The notes under the pieces are model-generated. The model made no database searches, was not told the origin of the DNA, and worked only from the letters and a program-made list of their open reading frames with translations. DNA of 64,000 bases. Origin: Microcoleus sp. bin38.metabat.b11b12b14.051. Lineage in GTDB: Bacteria > Cyanobacteriota > Cyanobacteriia > Cyanobacteriales > Microcoleaceae. Below are positions 15,509 to 24,661 of this stretch, piece by piece (positions within the stretch are counted from its first letter, which is position 1; the number at the start of each line of letters is the position of its first letter). The stretch is taken from positions 248,001 to 312,000 of the forward strand of contig NZ_JAAFKD010000004.1 in assembly GCF_013299165.1 (NCBI RefSeq), given 5' to 3'. A program made the translations under genes and the position numbers.

Positions 15509-16393
15509 ATGACTGAACTATCAATTTTTGATTTCGAGGGGCAAGAAATCAGGGTATTCGGTTCGGCCGATACCCCTGAGTGGGTTGTCGCTGACGTGGG
15601 TGCTGTCTTAGGAATTAGCCAAAGCACGCTGTCAGAACGTGTGAGCAAGATGCCTGAAAATTGGAAGGGTATCGGTTTGACCGATACCCTTGGAGGTCAG
15701 CAACAAATGCTCACCGTGGCGGAACCAGGTTTGTACGAACTCATTTTCCGATCAGACAAGCCAGCAGCCCAACGGTTCCGAATTTGGATGTTTGAGGAAG
15801 TGCTACCCAGCATCCGCCGGACAGGAAGCTATTCTCATTCCACTGAACAGGTTTTTGACCCCCAATTATCTCAGTTCATAGAGCTTGCACAGAGCCAAGT
15901 TGATGTCATCAACGAACAGCAAAAAATGCTGGCAGAACAGCAAAAAATGCTGGCAACAGCCCTAGCTAGCCTCGGTAAGACCAAAGCAAAGGACAAGAAG
16001 CAGCCCAAGTGGACACCGCGCAGCACCAGTCATTTGATGGAATTTGTCCGTGAAGTCGGTTTGGAACCTCAGCCTGACGGTCAGGTTTACGTTTCTGACC
16101 TCTGGCAACAGTTGCGCGACTGGTACATCAAGACTGGTGTGCTGAAGGTTGAAACTGTGAAGGGCAAAGAGAAATTAACTTGGCGGGACTTACCAAACAA
16201 ACGGGACAACCCTGTTAAAGCTATTAACCAGTTGTCCCGAAGGTTATGTGAGCTTTTCCCTAAACTTCAAAGACGACGACATACGGGACACGATACCGGG
16301 CATGACGGTAAGTTGCGACTTGGATGTAGCTACCTAATTGGCATTGGATACGCGCAAGATTCCGCACTGTCTGGAGACGATAGCCATGACTGA
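15509..16393 (+). CDS. BRO-N domain protein with primase-like C-terminal domain (copy B)
   Basis: Unchanged relative to copy A, including both internal hairpins (about 15552-15574 and 15666-15690). Confidence 0.85.
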   Translation: MTELSIFDFEGQEIRVFGSADTPEWVVADVGAVLGISQSTLSERVSKMPENWKGIGLTDTLGGQQQMLTVAEPGLYELIFRSDKPAAQRFRIWMFEEVLPSIRRTGSYSHSTEQVFDPQLSQFIELAQSQVDVINEQQKMLAEQQKMLATALASLGKTKAKDKKQPKWTPRSTSHLMEFVREVGLEPQPDGQVYVSDLWQQLRDWYIKTGVLKVETVKGKEKLTWRDLPNKRDNPVKAINQLSRRLCELFPKLQRRRHTGHDTGHDGKLRLGCSYLIGIGYAQDSALSGDDSHD

Positions 16394-16808
16394 ACCCATA
16401 GTGAACCGCCGTCGCATTGATAAACTCAGGGCGATCGCTTTTGAATACGGTCTCACCAACGAAGACGCCAAAGATTTTGGGAAGCTTTCTAAAACTGCCA
16501 CTTGGGAAGTGCTGCTAGAAGTCAATCGCATTGTTTACATCGCTGACACTACTGTAGACACGTGTATACATACTGTCTACATACCGCTAGACAACGCCCT
16601 AGATAACAAGGCTGAACCGCTTGACACAGTGGATAGCTGGACTGCTACCAACTTTTTAGAATGGGTTGACCTTTCCCAACTGATTGCCATCATGCTCGCA
16701 TCGGCGGGGGTGTTTGTGCTGGCAATGTCTATGTGGCGACAAATCAACCCACTGAATTTATTACCTTCTCCAGTCCGCATCAACATTCAAATTGGAGCAT
16801 CAAAGTAA
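16386..16808 (+). CDS. small membrane protein with N-terminal helical domain (copy B)
   Basis: Same as 7331-7753, including the embedded TGTNNACA array, here at 16532-16581. Confidence 0.65.
   Translation: MTEPIVNRRRIDKLRAIAFEYGLTNEDAKDFGKLSKTATWEVLLEVNRIVYIADTTVDTCIHTVYIPLDNALDNKAEPLDTVDSWTATNFLEWVDLSQLIAIMLASAGVFVLAMSMWRQINPLNLLPSPVRINIQIGASK
16532..16581. promoter_or_regulatory. TGTNNACA array 1 (copy B)
   Basis: Four sites with the same 21, 10 and 11-base steps as in copy A. Confidence 0.6.
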
Positions 16809-17326
16809 TGGGATTAATGAAGCAACTATTCGGCGGCACTCAGTCCGCCGATTCGTCCACGGGTGGCGGTTTAGTCCACGATGGCAGTCACTCAATAGAC
16901 AAGTCAAAAGTGCTGTCAGCCACTGACGCAAGTGTTATCTGTCCACAAAACCCCGGCAACTTTTCCAGCATCCGTAGTGCTCCAGTCGTGCCAGCCCCGC
17001 GCTACTTCACAGAGGAAGAAGCTGATGGATTGAAGGACTTAGCAAAAGAAAAAACAGACGGTGCAAGGCAAGCTAAACGCGCCTATGAAGCGCTAGGGAA
17101 GATTGAAGCAGCCGATGCCAAAGTCCACAAACATCACCGCAAGTATGAGGGTGTTGTCGCCGACAACGAACTGGTAAAAAAGCGCGCCGATGGCAGACTC
17201 GGTAAACACTTGCACTCACAACGCCCTGCTTACGCCCGTTTGGGGATGAGTCTTGACCAAGCTGCGAGTAATGCCGATACCCGTATTGGTGAAATCAGAG
17301 CGAAATTGCAGGGGGCGAAACGATGA
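16808..17326 (+). CDS. helical basic protein of unknown function (copy B)
   Basis: Same as 7753-8271, with the same TAATG and ATGA overlaps to its neighbours. Confidence 0.65.
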   Translation: MGLMKQLFGGTQSADSSTGGGLVHDGSHSIDKSKVLSATDASVICPQNPGNFSSIRSAPVVPAPRYFTEEEADGLKDLAKEKTDGARQAKRAYEALGKIEAADAKVHKHHRKYEGVVADNELVKKRADGRLGKHLHSQRPAYARLGMSLDQAASNADTRIGEIRAKLQGAKR

Positions 17327-17592
17327 CAAAAGCGATCGCCATTATCAATGACTTTTTGGTGCTTGCGATTGCGTCCAGCTTTCTCTGCTGGATAGCGTCG
17401 CTGCATCCTCAAGCTTTAGCTTTAGTCCGAGCCGTGTACATAATTTTTGCTTTACTGTGGATGCTCAGTTGGGTGCTTGACGATTGGTTGGTGGCACGCC
17501 TAAAAATCAACGCAATCACTTTACAGGGTGTTTTGGTTCTAGGTTTGGCTGCATCTGTCGTTGGCTTGGGGGTGATGTTGTGTCGATCCTAA
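17323..17592 (+). CDS. small three-helix membrane protein (copy B)
   Basis: Same as 8268-8537. Confidence 0.65.
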   Translation: MTKAIAIINDFLVLAIASSFLCWIASLHPQALALVRAVYIIFALLWMLSWVLDDWLVARLKINAITLQGVLVLGLAASVVGLGVMLCRS

Positions 17593-18128
17593 AAGTCTCA
17601 GCCCTGACTTGCTCAGGGTTCATTCTCTGGCTAGCACCACCGTTTATCCTCAGCCGCAAAATTCCGTTGCACAATATGACCACAGGCTTAGCCTTGATAG
17701 GTAGCTTTGCTTGCTGCTTTGAAGCCCGCAGAGTTGCCCTCAAACTTAGTCAGGCAGAAGATTTTGAGGCAATGAAGGAAGCGGTTTTAGTTGCCGATGT
17801 CGAGGACGAATTAGCTACCAGTGCCTATATTTCCGAACAACAGCGTCGCATGGAAGCTGAATCTATCCTCAATGCAGGTTCTGAAGATGTTGAACGCCTA
17901 GAACGTGCCCTAGCACTGACTCATGGTGATGATGGTGGTTGGGGTGAGGAACGTTCCGAACAACTAGCTCAGAACGATGATTCGGAACGCTTGGAACGGA
18001 TTCTACAGTTGCAGGCTAAAGGCTACGGTAAGGCGAAAATCATCCTTGAGATTTGGGGAGTCAACAAAGGTGGCAGTGTGAAATACAAGGCTGCTGAGGC
18101 TGAGTATAAAAGGCTTACGGGTGAATAG
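17580..18128 (+). CDS. membrane-anchored protein with putative DNA-binding C-terminus (copy B)
   Basis: Same as 8525-9073, with the GTG start and GGGGGTG site unchanged. Confidence 0.6.
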   Translation: MSILKVSALTCSGFILWLAPPFILSRKIPLHNMTTGLALIGSFACCFEARRVALKLSQAEDFEAMKEAVLVADVEDELATSAYISEQQRRMEAESILNAGSEDVERLERALALTHGDDGGWGEERSEQLAQNDDSERLERILQLQAKGYGKAKIILEIWGVNKGGSVKYKAAEAEYKRLTGE

Positions 18129-18898
18129 CAGTTGTGTTTGAAACACTGCGGAAGGTTGCAACCTTCCGGGTTTGTAAACACAATTCAACGACAAACAAAA
18201 CCGGAGGCTGTTGAGGTTGAGTATCGGCGGTTGACTAGGGAGTGACGCTGAATATGTACTACACCCTACAAGCCCAATGAGTTTGTAGGGTATACGGCCC
18301 TATAGCAATCAAGGAAATGCAGCAATCCCACATTCCCGCAAGCAATCGAAGAGCAGTCGGAATGCACCAGGAAACTCGTAGAGTTTCCGCTGTGTGCACA
18401 CTCCTCAACTGATCATTGATTATCGCTATATTTTGGAGTCGTACTTTTCTTGTTACGATTCCGAACTTCGGGCAGTCTAACGCAACACTCTGACAACACT
18501 ACGAGACTTGTAGAGTCTCGTATTTTTGACAACACTCCGTACTGGCTCAATGCTGTTTCAATCGCCTTCCAAACTCTAGCTTTAGGTTCTGCTAACGTAT
18601 AAGGGTACGCGATTCTCCGAAGTGAAATCCACGTTTTGCGGCTAAGGGGGGGAGTAAGGGAATCGCTTATGGCAAGGGATGGAGAGGGAAGCCGCTTGAT
18701 ATACAGAAATCTCCCTGCCTCAAAGACAATTACGTCCTAACCTCTAACTGAATCAAGGGTAGGCGACAGAGCAAGTCGTCAATTTTTAAATTGCTCAAAA
18801 TTACTATAAACAGCAAAAAACCGCTCTCTCTATTTTGACGAATCGAAGAACGGCTTTTTGCAACTCATAACCTGTCCAGGGGACAGGCAACTTGTCGT
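18129..18898. other. palindrome-rich non-coding region, candidate origin (copy B)
   Basis: The same 770-base region as 9074-9843, including the 20-base palindrome (18149-18168) and the ribosome-site hairpin (18871-18887). Confidence 0.5.
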
Positions 18899-21871
18899 AT
18901 GTATACACCATCATACCCTTCAAACTCTAATCTTGTCACCGTTTCCAAAGAAAATCCTTGCCCGCACTGTGGCAAGCCCGACTGGTGCTACTTCATTGGT
19001 GAACTGTCAGTCTGCAACCGTGAGAATCCCCCGGCAGAGGGCTGGGTAGCTACCAAGAAGACGAACAGCGAGGGCCGGCTTTATTACGCACCGATTCAAG
19101 AGCGCAAGGAAGTCCGTGCGGCGCAAACTCGTTCAGAACGCAATGGCGACAAACACATCAGCAACCGCCCGCCCGCCAAAAAAGCAGTTGGGAAACCACA
19201 GTCAGCAAAAGTTCCAGTGCCGACTGGACTAACACTTATTGAACTGCCCACTTGTCAATCCGGCCCCGAACCTCATAAACCTCAATACATCCCGAAGGGC
19301 GTACCCGCAGAAGCCCAACAAATCACCTACGTCTACAGCGATTCACAGTCCGTCTTGCGCTTTGAATGGCTAGATCCAGACAGTCCAAAGGGACGCGACA
19401 AGACCTGTCGCCAAACTCACATTGACGTACACGGTAAGCAGATATGGACTAAGGGTGACTTGCCGTGGCCCGCATACCGCATTGACGAAGTAGTTGAGAT
19501 TTTGAAGAACGTACCAAACGGTGAACCTGTTGCAGTTCTGATGGTTGAGGGTGAGCCAAACGTAGAAGTCGCAAGGTCTTACGGTATCGCAGCCCTAACG
19601 CTGCAAGGGTCTAACTGGAATGATGCCGAAATAACCAGGGCCCTTGAAGCACTGCGAGCAACTGAGAAAAATGTCACGCTCGTGAAACTACGCGACAACG
19701 ATGCCACGGGAATCAAGAAAGGCGCTCAGGTTCAGTCCATTTGTGACCGCCTTCAATTTCCTTGCATAGTCATTGACTCGGTTGCCATCTATCCAGATAT
19801 CCCCGACAAAGGTGATATCCGAGAGATTTTGGAAAACATGGAAATTGAAGAGTTTATTCGCCGATTAGAAGCGGAAATTCACAACGCTGCAATGGAAGAA
19901 ATACAAGAAAATCCTTTACTCTCACGCCCGCATACGTGTGAAGATGTAGTATATCTGTCGTTTGCTAGTAGTATCGGCGACTACATTCCAGACACAGCAC
20001 CAGTTTCAGAAGAAAATTACATTCTAAAAGCTGAATCTGCACTGTACTCTGACGGTCATTGGGTGTCGATTGCAGGTCAAATCTACCGATTTACTGGCAC
20101 TTATTATGAGTTGCAGTCGGAAGCTACAGAGAAACGTCGTATCTCTGGCTGGTTAAAAACCTACTCAGAGAAGGGTAAGGGAGGCGTGTACCGTCGCAAC
20201 CGAGCTAGCTCAAGCAGTGTAAATGAGGTCTATAACTGGATGGTCTTAGAGCTGGCTGTAGACATTGATGTTGTGAACCCGCCGGGATTGAACTGTTCTA
20301 ACGGGGTGGTGAGAATCAACTCTGACGGTTCTCATACCTTTACCCCGCACAGTTCAGAGCAGATTTACACCTATGTCGGCGGTAAGTATGACCCTGACAT
20401 TGATGTCACAGATTGCGATCGCCTTTTAGAGTGTCTTGAGCCACAGCAGCGAGAGATTTTTCTCAGGACAATTGCTGCTGCACTGTGTCTGCCTCTGGCT
20501 CGCTTGAAGATGTCGCGGGTCAAAGGGCTGCTTTGTCACGGCGATGGTAGCAACGGTAAAGATACTTTGCGGACGGCGTTAGTAGCGGTGTTGGGACGCG
20601 GTGTTACGGGGAAAAGTTTAAAGGACTTTCAGGTTTATGACACTGGCCGCAAGTTTCCCCTAGCTGGTCTTGAGAATTCTTTGTGCAACTGGTCTAGCGA
20701 GAATGCTGAGGCGGTGAAACTGGACAAGCTGCAAAGTCTCAAGCAGTTCATCACCGGGGATGAGTTGACTATTGAGCACAAGGGACGTGGTGAGTATCCA
20801 TACAAGCCAGAGGCCATATTTCTTGCTAACTGCAATGTTCTGCCATCTATCAGCAGTGATGCTGAGGCTATCCGCAGTCGCTACTGCATTCTGAGTTTTA
20901 AGAAAACTTACGTGGTCGGCGCTTCTATCGGCAAGGGTGAGTTAGAAGCTGATCCACGATTCAAGGAAGACCCCAACTTTGTGGTGGAACAGATTGCACC
21001 GGCGCTGTTGAACGAGATGCTGAAACGGATACCGTTGCTGCTGACTCAAGGGATTAATTACGGTTCCAGTGACGCGGCTCTACGGGAAGCTCAGGAAAAG
21101 TCTCAGCACCTTTGGCAGTTTGTCAGGGATATGGGGTATGAAGCCGGTCAAGGTGAGCGGGTTTACGCCAAGGATTTATGGGAAGAATTACGCGAGTGGT
21201 ATCAGGAGGCCGGCATTCTTGAAATTGAGTATGACCTCAAAGGTAAGGAAAAACTGGTTTGGAATGAGTTGCCGGGGCGCGACAATCCTGTAAAAGCTAT
21301 CAACCAGTTGTACGCTCGATTGTGTGAGATTTTTCCTAAATTGGCAAAACATCGGCATACTGAAGCGGTTTCAGATGGGCGAGAGATGGGTAATGCCTAT
21401 TATTTGGGTATCCGCAGGCAAAACGTGAAAACAAGTGGAAAACCATCCGCAGAGTCCGCAGAAGCTTGTTCTACCGTCGTAACGTCCGCAGAACATCCGC
21501 AGAAAATAACTTTTTCTGCGGATGTCTCTGCGGATGCCTCTGCGGATGCCTCTGCGCCAACAATCCTTACAGAGAGAGCAACTGCGGACTCTGCGGATGA
21601 AAACTCACTCTTTTTGGAATTTTGCAATTCCTTCTCAAAACTCACTCTGTCTCAGAAGCAAAAACTGACAGAATTACTCACGGGCGTCCCTTGTTCCGAT
21701 CCGCTCAAAGCATTCAAAGTCGGAGACAAGGTGACTAACGCCGACAACTGGCACGGCCGCATTGTCGAGATTCATACAAGCATCAGTTGCAAGGTTGACT
21801 GGCAAGAACGCGAGGGCATGAAGGGCGGGCGGGTAATTTCGATGTTGTTCTGCAACTTGCGGAAAATTTAG
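18899..21871 (+). CDS. TOPRIM primase / SF3-type helicase replication protein (copy B)
   Basis: Same 990-residue product as 9844-12816, with the GKDT Walker A variant present here too. That makes a sequencing error in one copy an unlikely explanation unless the copies were assembled from the same reads. Confidence 0.9.
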   Translation: MYTPSYPSNSNLVTVSKENPCPHCGKPDWCYFIGELSVCNRENPPAEGWVATKKTNSEGRLYYAPIQERKEVRAAQTRSERNGDKHISNRPPAKKAVGKPQSAKVPVPTGLTLIELPTCQSGPEPHKPQYIPKGVPAEAQQITYVYSDSQSVLRFEWLDPDSPKGRDKTCRQTHIDVHGKQIWTKGDLPWPAYRIDEVVEILKNVPNGEPVAVLMVEGEPNVEVARSYGIAALTLQGSNWNDAEITRALEALRATEKNVTLVKLRDNDATGIKKGAQVQSICDRLQFPCIVIDSVAIYPDIPDKGDIREILENMEIEEFIRRLEAEIHNAAMEEIQENPLLSRPHTCEDVVYLSFASSIGDYIPDTAPVSEENYILKAESALYSDGHWVSIAGQIYRFTGTYYELQSEATEKRRISGWLKTYSEKGKGGVYRRNRASSSSVNEVYNWMVLELAVDIDVVNPPGLNCSNGVVRINSDGSHTFTPHSSEQIYTYVGGKYDPDIDVTDCDRLLECLEPQQREIFLRTIAAALCLPLARLKMSRVKGLLCHGDGSNGKDTLRTALVAVLGRGVTGKSLKDFQVYDTGRKFPLAGLENSLCNWSSENAEAVKLDKLQSLKQFITGDELTIEHKGRGEYPYKPEAIFLANCNVLPSISSDAEAIRSRYCILSFKKTYVVGASIGKGELEADPRFKEDPNFVVEQIAPALLNEMLKRIPLLLTQGINYGSSDAALREAQEKSQHLWQFVRDMGYEAGQGERVYAKDLWEELREWYQEAGILEIEYDLKGKEKLVWNELPGRDNPVKAINQLYARLCEIFPKLAKHRHTEAVSDGREMGNAYYLGIRRQNVKTSGKPSAESAEACSTVVTSAEHPQKITFSADVSADASADASAPTILTERATADSADENSLFLEFCNSFSKLTLSQKQKLTELLTGVPCSDPLKAFKVGDKVTNADNWHGRIVEIHTSISCKVDWQEREGMKGGRVISMLFCNLRKI
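21444..21599. repeat. nested CCGCAGA/TCTGCGG repeat cluster (copy B)
   Basis: Same arms and loop sizes as at 12389-12544. Confidence 0.65.
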
Positions 21872-21901
21872 CTGTTACTTGACGACTGACGGCTGAATTC
21901 C

Positions 21902-21925
21902 ATCCCCCTTAATTGGGGGATTTTT
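21902..21925 (+). terminator. Rho-independent terminator after the primase (copy B)
   Basis: Same ATCCCCC/GGGGGAT stem and T-run as in copy A. Confidence 0.8.
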
Positions 21926-21926
21926 G

Positions 21927-22010
21927 TGTCTACAAGTTTTGTATACAAAATGTTGACACTGTAGACAATTCTGAGTTATTGTAGACAAAAGATGTTTACA
22001 GGTGTCTACA
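21927..22010. promoter_or_regulatory. TGTNNACA array 2 (copy B)
   Basis: Six sites with the same spacing as 12872-12955, ending on the base before the RHH start codon. Confidence 0.65.
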
Positions 22011-22310
22011 ATGAGTCAAAGTCAAGTCATATCATTCAGAGTTTCCGGTCACTTCCTGAACTGGATAGAAGCTCAGAAGCTAGATGGTGAGTCGATAAAT
22101 CAAGCTGCACAACGCATTCTCAAGGAAGTCTCAGGGGTGTCTACAGGTTGTATACAAGATGTGTATACTTCAAGCAATGATAGCGTCGTGTCTACAGGTG
22201 TATCTACAATTCCCGTTGAAACTGTAGACAAGCTGGTATCGGATCGCCTTGACCCGGTAGTTGAACAAATAGCTGCTCTAGAGGAACGGCTGGGAAAATT
22301 GAGTGCCTGA
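22011..22310 (+). CDS. ribbon-helix-helix type DNA-binding protein, zero-frame product (copy B)
   Basis: Same 99-residue product as 12956-13255. Confidence 0.7.
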   Translation: MSQSQVISFRVSGHFLNWIEAQKLDGESINQAAQRILKEVSGVSTGCIQDVYTSSNDSVVSTGVSTIPVETVDKLVSDRLDPVVEQIAALEERLGKLSA

Positions 22311-22356
22311 GAGAATCCACTGCCGACCGAGAACGGGAAGCAGAAACTCTCAGGCA
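22280..22356 (+). promoter_or_regulatory. programmed -1 ribosomal frameshift signal (copy B)
   Basis: AGAGGA, GGGAAAA in phase, five-base spacer and 10-base stem, identical to 13225-13301. Confidence 0.65.
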
Positions 22357-22639
22357 AGAATTGAAAGCGGCCAACAAGCAACTCGCAGAATGGGACAAGG
22401 AACTGAATCAGTTACACGAGCGCAACGGCGACTTGGTTCTAAAGGTTCAGATGCTGGAGCAAGAACTCAAGGAAGCACGGCGCGATCGGGAAGAAAATAA
22501 AAACTCAGCTCCGACCGTTGCAGAATTTCCAGAGGCCGCCGATTTGCTTAACCAGTTGAAGGCCAGACGTAAAAAGTCTGGGGCTAGTTTGACCGATATG
22601 CAAACAGTGTTGGACATACTCAGCCACTCAGAAGAGTAG
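22298..22639 (+). CDS. coiled-coil frame downstream of the RHH gene (copy B)
   Basis: Same -1 frame as 13243-13584. Its last 23 bases are repeated in the 127-bp remnant that follows. Confidence 0.6.
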   Translation: MECLRESTADREREAETLRQELKAANKQLAEWDKELNQLHERNGDLVLKVQMLEQELKEARRDREENKNSAPTVAEFPEAADLLNQLKARRKKSGASLTDMQTVLDILSHSEE

Positions 22640-22712
22640 GACTGAGCTAAAGATGAGCGGAAAACTAGACTTTCGATAGCTTAGTCAGCCTAAAACCTTT
22701 ACTGGGTAAAGT

Positions 22713-22839
22713 GTTTATCTAATGGGTACGGCAGGACTTGAACTACTCAGCCACTCAGAAGAGTAGGACTGAGCTAAAGATGAGCGGAAAACTAGACTTT
22801 CGATAGCTTAGTCAGCCTAAAACCTTTACTGGGTAAAGT
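22713..22839 (+). mobile_element. 127-bp deleted third copy of the element
   Basis: It begins with the 31-base core (22713-22743), then jumps directly to the last 96 bases of the element (22744-22839, identical to 22617-22712). It is followed by the fourth core. This is what a third tandem copy would look like after losing about 8.9 kb. The junction shows at most one or two bases of microhomology. Confidence 0.85.
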
Positions 22840-22870
22840 GTTTATCTAATGGGTACGGCAGGACTTGAAC
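22840..22870 (+). repeat. attR core in the tRNA gene
   Basis: The fourth exact 31-base core. From 22850 it is part of the intact tRNA gene; to its right the sequence continues as tRNA (CTGCGGCTCG), unlike the other cores. Confidence 0.92.
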
Positions 22871-22923
22871 CTGCGGCTCGCTGCTTAGAAGGCAGCTACT
22901 CTATCCAACTGAGTTACGCACCC
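22850..22923 (-). tRNA. tRNA-Arg (anticodon UCU)
   Basis: Read on the minus strand, it has acceptor GGGTGCG pairing with CGTACCC (one G-U), a D-arm ACTCAGTTGGATAGAGT, an anticodon stem GCTGC/GCAGC with loop CTTCTAA (anticodon TCT), and a T-arm GCAGGTTCAAGTCCTGC. The discriminator base is A and no CCA is encoded. The acceptor and T-arm 3' part is supplied by the element's attachment core, so integration keeps the tRNA intact. Confidence 0.95.
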
Positions 22924-23986
22924 AACTCAAAAATTGCTAACAAGATTATTGTATCGGTGTAGTGTGCGATCGAGCAAGTAAATATCTAATGACTTACCCA
23001 AAAATCGTTGGACGTAGACAAAATAAGGCGTGTAGGTGCCGAAGGCATCGAGGCAAAACAACCGAGGCGACGGGTGCGCCCGTCCCTGAAACCGGACGTG
23101 CGCCCGATTTCCGGCACAGACTCAAGTCTCAAAGCGGTTTTTGAGGCTAAGTTGACAGCAAAGAGCTTCAGAGTCAACCCTACTGCCGAGAACAAAGGGT
23201 TAAAATATTTATACCGAGTAAGTAGATTCGATCGCGATCGGCGTGCAAAAAGGTCGAACAAGATGCCACAATTATTTAAATTTGTTAAGAATAATCGTTA
23301 AAAAATCGCTAACAGCTTCAAAAGCAATAGTTGTAAGCTGGTGGCGCACAGAGCCTTGCTCTATCCGAATCTACGCCCTGTGCCCACAACTAGGAGGCGA
23401 CTCCAGCAGCTTGAGACAAAAAGCATAGCCTCTGGAATTAGTTCTAGTTGAATGGTAAAACACAAGATAAGTTTAGCCAAGTTTTGTATAGCGCTTGAGC
23501 CACAGTGACTGCTTTGCTGATATGTAGTTAGATTTGCTAATATCCTGCTCCAGTCGATCTTTGAGAAAAATGTGGTAGAACTAGGATTGAAAGACGAAAG
23601 ACTCAGGTGAAAATCCCTGATGGTACGGAGCCTCCATAATCAGCTTCCTCTACGGCATCAAAGCAAAACAGTCAATCGCCCGATCGAGACGAGCACGAAA
23701 ATCAAGCGTTGCCAGTACAGCAGTCATAAGTTGTGGGCGGGGGACTTTCCTTCGTGGGTTGGTTGATACTTCAAGGTTGAGACAATTTCAACTGAGATAT
23801 TTGTCAGCAAATGCTCGCAAAAAAGTATCGAAACGCTTGATGATAGAAGCATCTCTGGGTGATTGGGAGCAGTCCAGCTTTCTTTATTTAAGTGGACTCG
23901 CTGAATCAAGACTCCCCAAGCCTAAAAACTTGGGGAGTCTCAAAAGCACAGCACCTCGGCCATGACAGGAGTCAAATCGCAGTGTC
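22924..23986. other. gene-poor region right of the element
   Basis: About 1.06 kb with no convincing gene. The longest frame (23008-23301, TTG start) lacks coding character. A repeated GTGCGCCCG phrase occurs near 23074 and 23099. A stretch at about 23580-23760 has a mix of short stems (CAGG/CCTG) that could be decayed mobile DNA. The region ends with a strong hairpin at 23909-23940. Confidence 0.4.
23909..23940. terminator. 12-bp hairpin, terminator-like
   Basis: AGACTCCCCAAG and CTTGGGGAGTCT pair perfectly around an 8-base loop, 47 bases before the next gene. No T-run follows, so a regulatory or insertion-end role is also possible. Confidence 0.45.
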
Positions 23987-24661
23987 ATGTTTATTCTGAA
24001 ACGGCAGGATGTTGAAATAACCAATTTTCAACACCCAAAACGGGACCAACAAATTCCCATTCTCAATTATCAGGGGCAGACTTTTCGCCTGATCAGCGCT
24101 TTCAACGGCAAGCAAGCAGAAGACGCCAGAGCCTTGTGGCGGGATTTAACCGACAACCGAGGCAAAGCCTGTGTTCTGCTAGAAGAGCCCGATAGATACA
24201 GCGTCTGGGGAAAAGTTCGTTTGGATCAGCTTGCAGGTGAAGAACCAGCAGGTACAGAATCGGCGAAAGCACCACTGTTCGCACAGGGTTGTCTGCTGCT
24301 CCTCCAAGCTGTTTACTTCGATGTAGAAGACCTCTTAGGCGCAAGGCAAGCGGCATCGTTTCAGAAAGATATCGCCAAGGTTTTTCAGCAGGGAAAATTC
24401 CCCCAGGCCGACTCCCCGGATGCGATCAAAAATTGGCTGACGGTTAGTCCCTTGCAAAATCATAAGGTGCCGCCTTGGCAAGAGCAGCATCTCAAGACCT
24501 TATTGCAAGAACTCTACCGTTTGGGCAAATCATATTTTGGCGATACGGGCTTCGCTGAGGGAGTGAGTGATGTGCTGCAAGATATGCCAGCACCGGATCG
24601 CACTCAGTTTCTAGATTGGCTGAAACAATCAGCCCTCAACAAATTGTGGATAGCAGCATAG
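23987..24661 (+). CDS. conserved cyanobacterial protein of unknown function
   Basis: A 224-residue soluble protein, with no signal peptide or membrane segment. It begins MFILKRQDVEITNFQHPKRD and has a mixed alpha/beta composition with a helical C-terminal half. It resembles a family I remember as Npun_F0813-like, conserved in cyanobacteria without a known role; that assignment is from memory and tentative. The ATG at 23987 follows CAGGAGTC about 18 bases upstream, which is a loose spacing. Confidence 0.6.
   Translation: MFILKRQDVEITNFQHPKRDQQIPILNYQGQTFRLISAFNGKQAEDARALWRDLTDNRGKACVLLEEPDRYSVWGKVRLDQLAGEEPAGTESAKAPLFAQGCLLLLQAVYFDVEDLLGARQAASFQKDIAKVFQQGKFPQADSPDAIKNWLTVSPLQNHKVPPWQEQHLKTLLQELYRLGKSYFGDTGFAEGVSDVLQDMPAPDRTQFLDWLKQSALNKLWIAA

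Larger units (their letters stand above)
13658..22712 (+). mobile_element. integrative element, copy B (9,055 bp)
   Basis: A second head-to-tail copy. All open frames and every intergenic stretch I compared are base-identical to copy A at offset +9,055. It ends at the third core. Perfect identity implies a very recent duplication, continuing gene conversion, or an assembly effect. Confidence 0.92.

Noticed and set aside
4786..22639. Complete prophage
   Set aside because: BRO-N, primase and integrase are phage-like, but no capsid, portal, terminase, tail or lysis gene is found in the 9-kb unit.
23008..23301. 97-codon TTG-initiated frame right of the tRNA
   Set aside because: No ribosome site, basic low-complexity composition and an overlapping equally long frame on the other strand. 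I do not see coding character.
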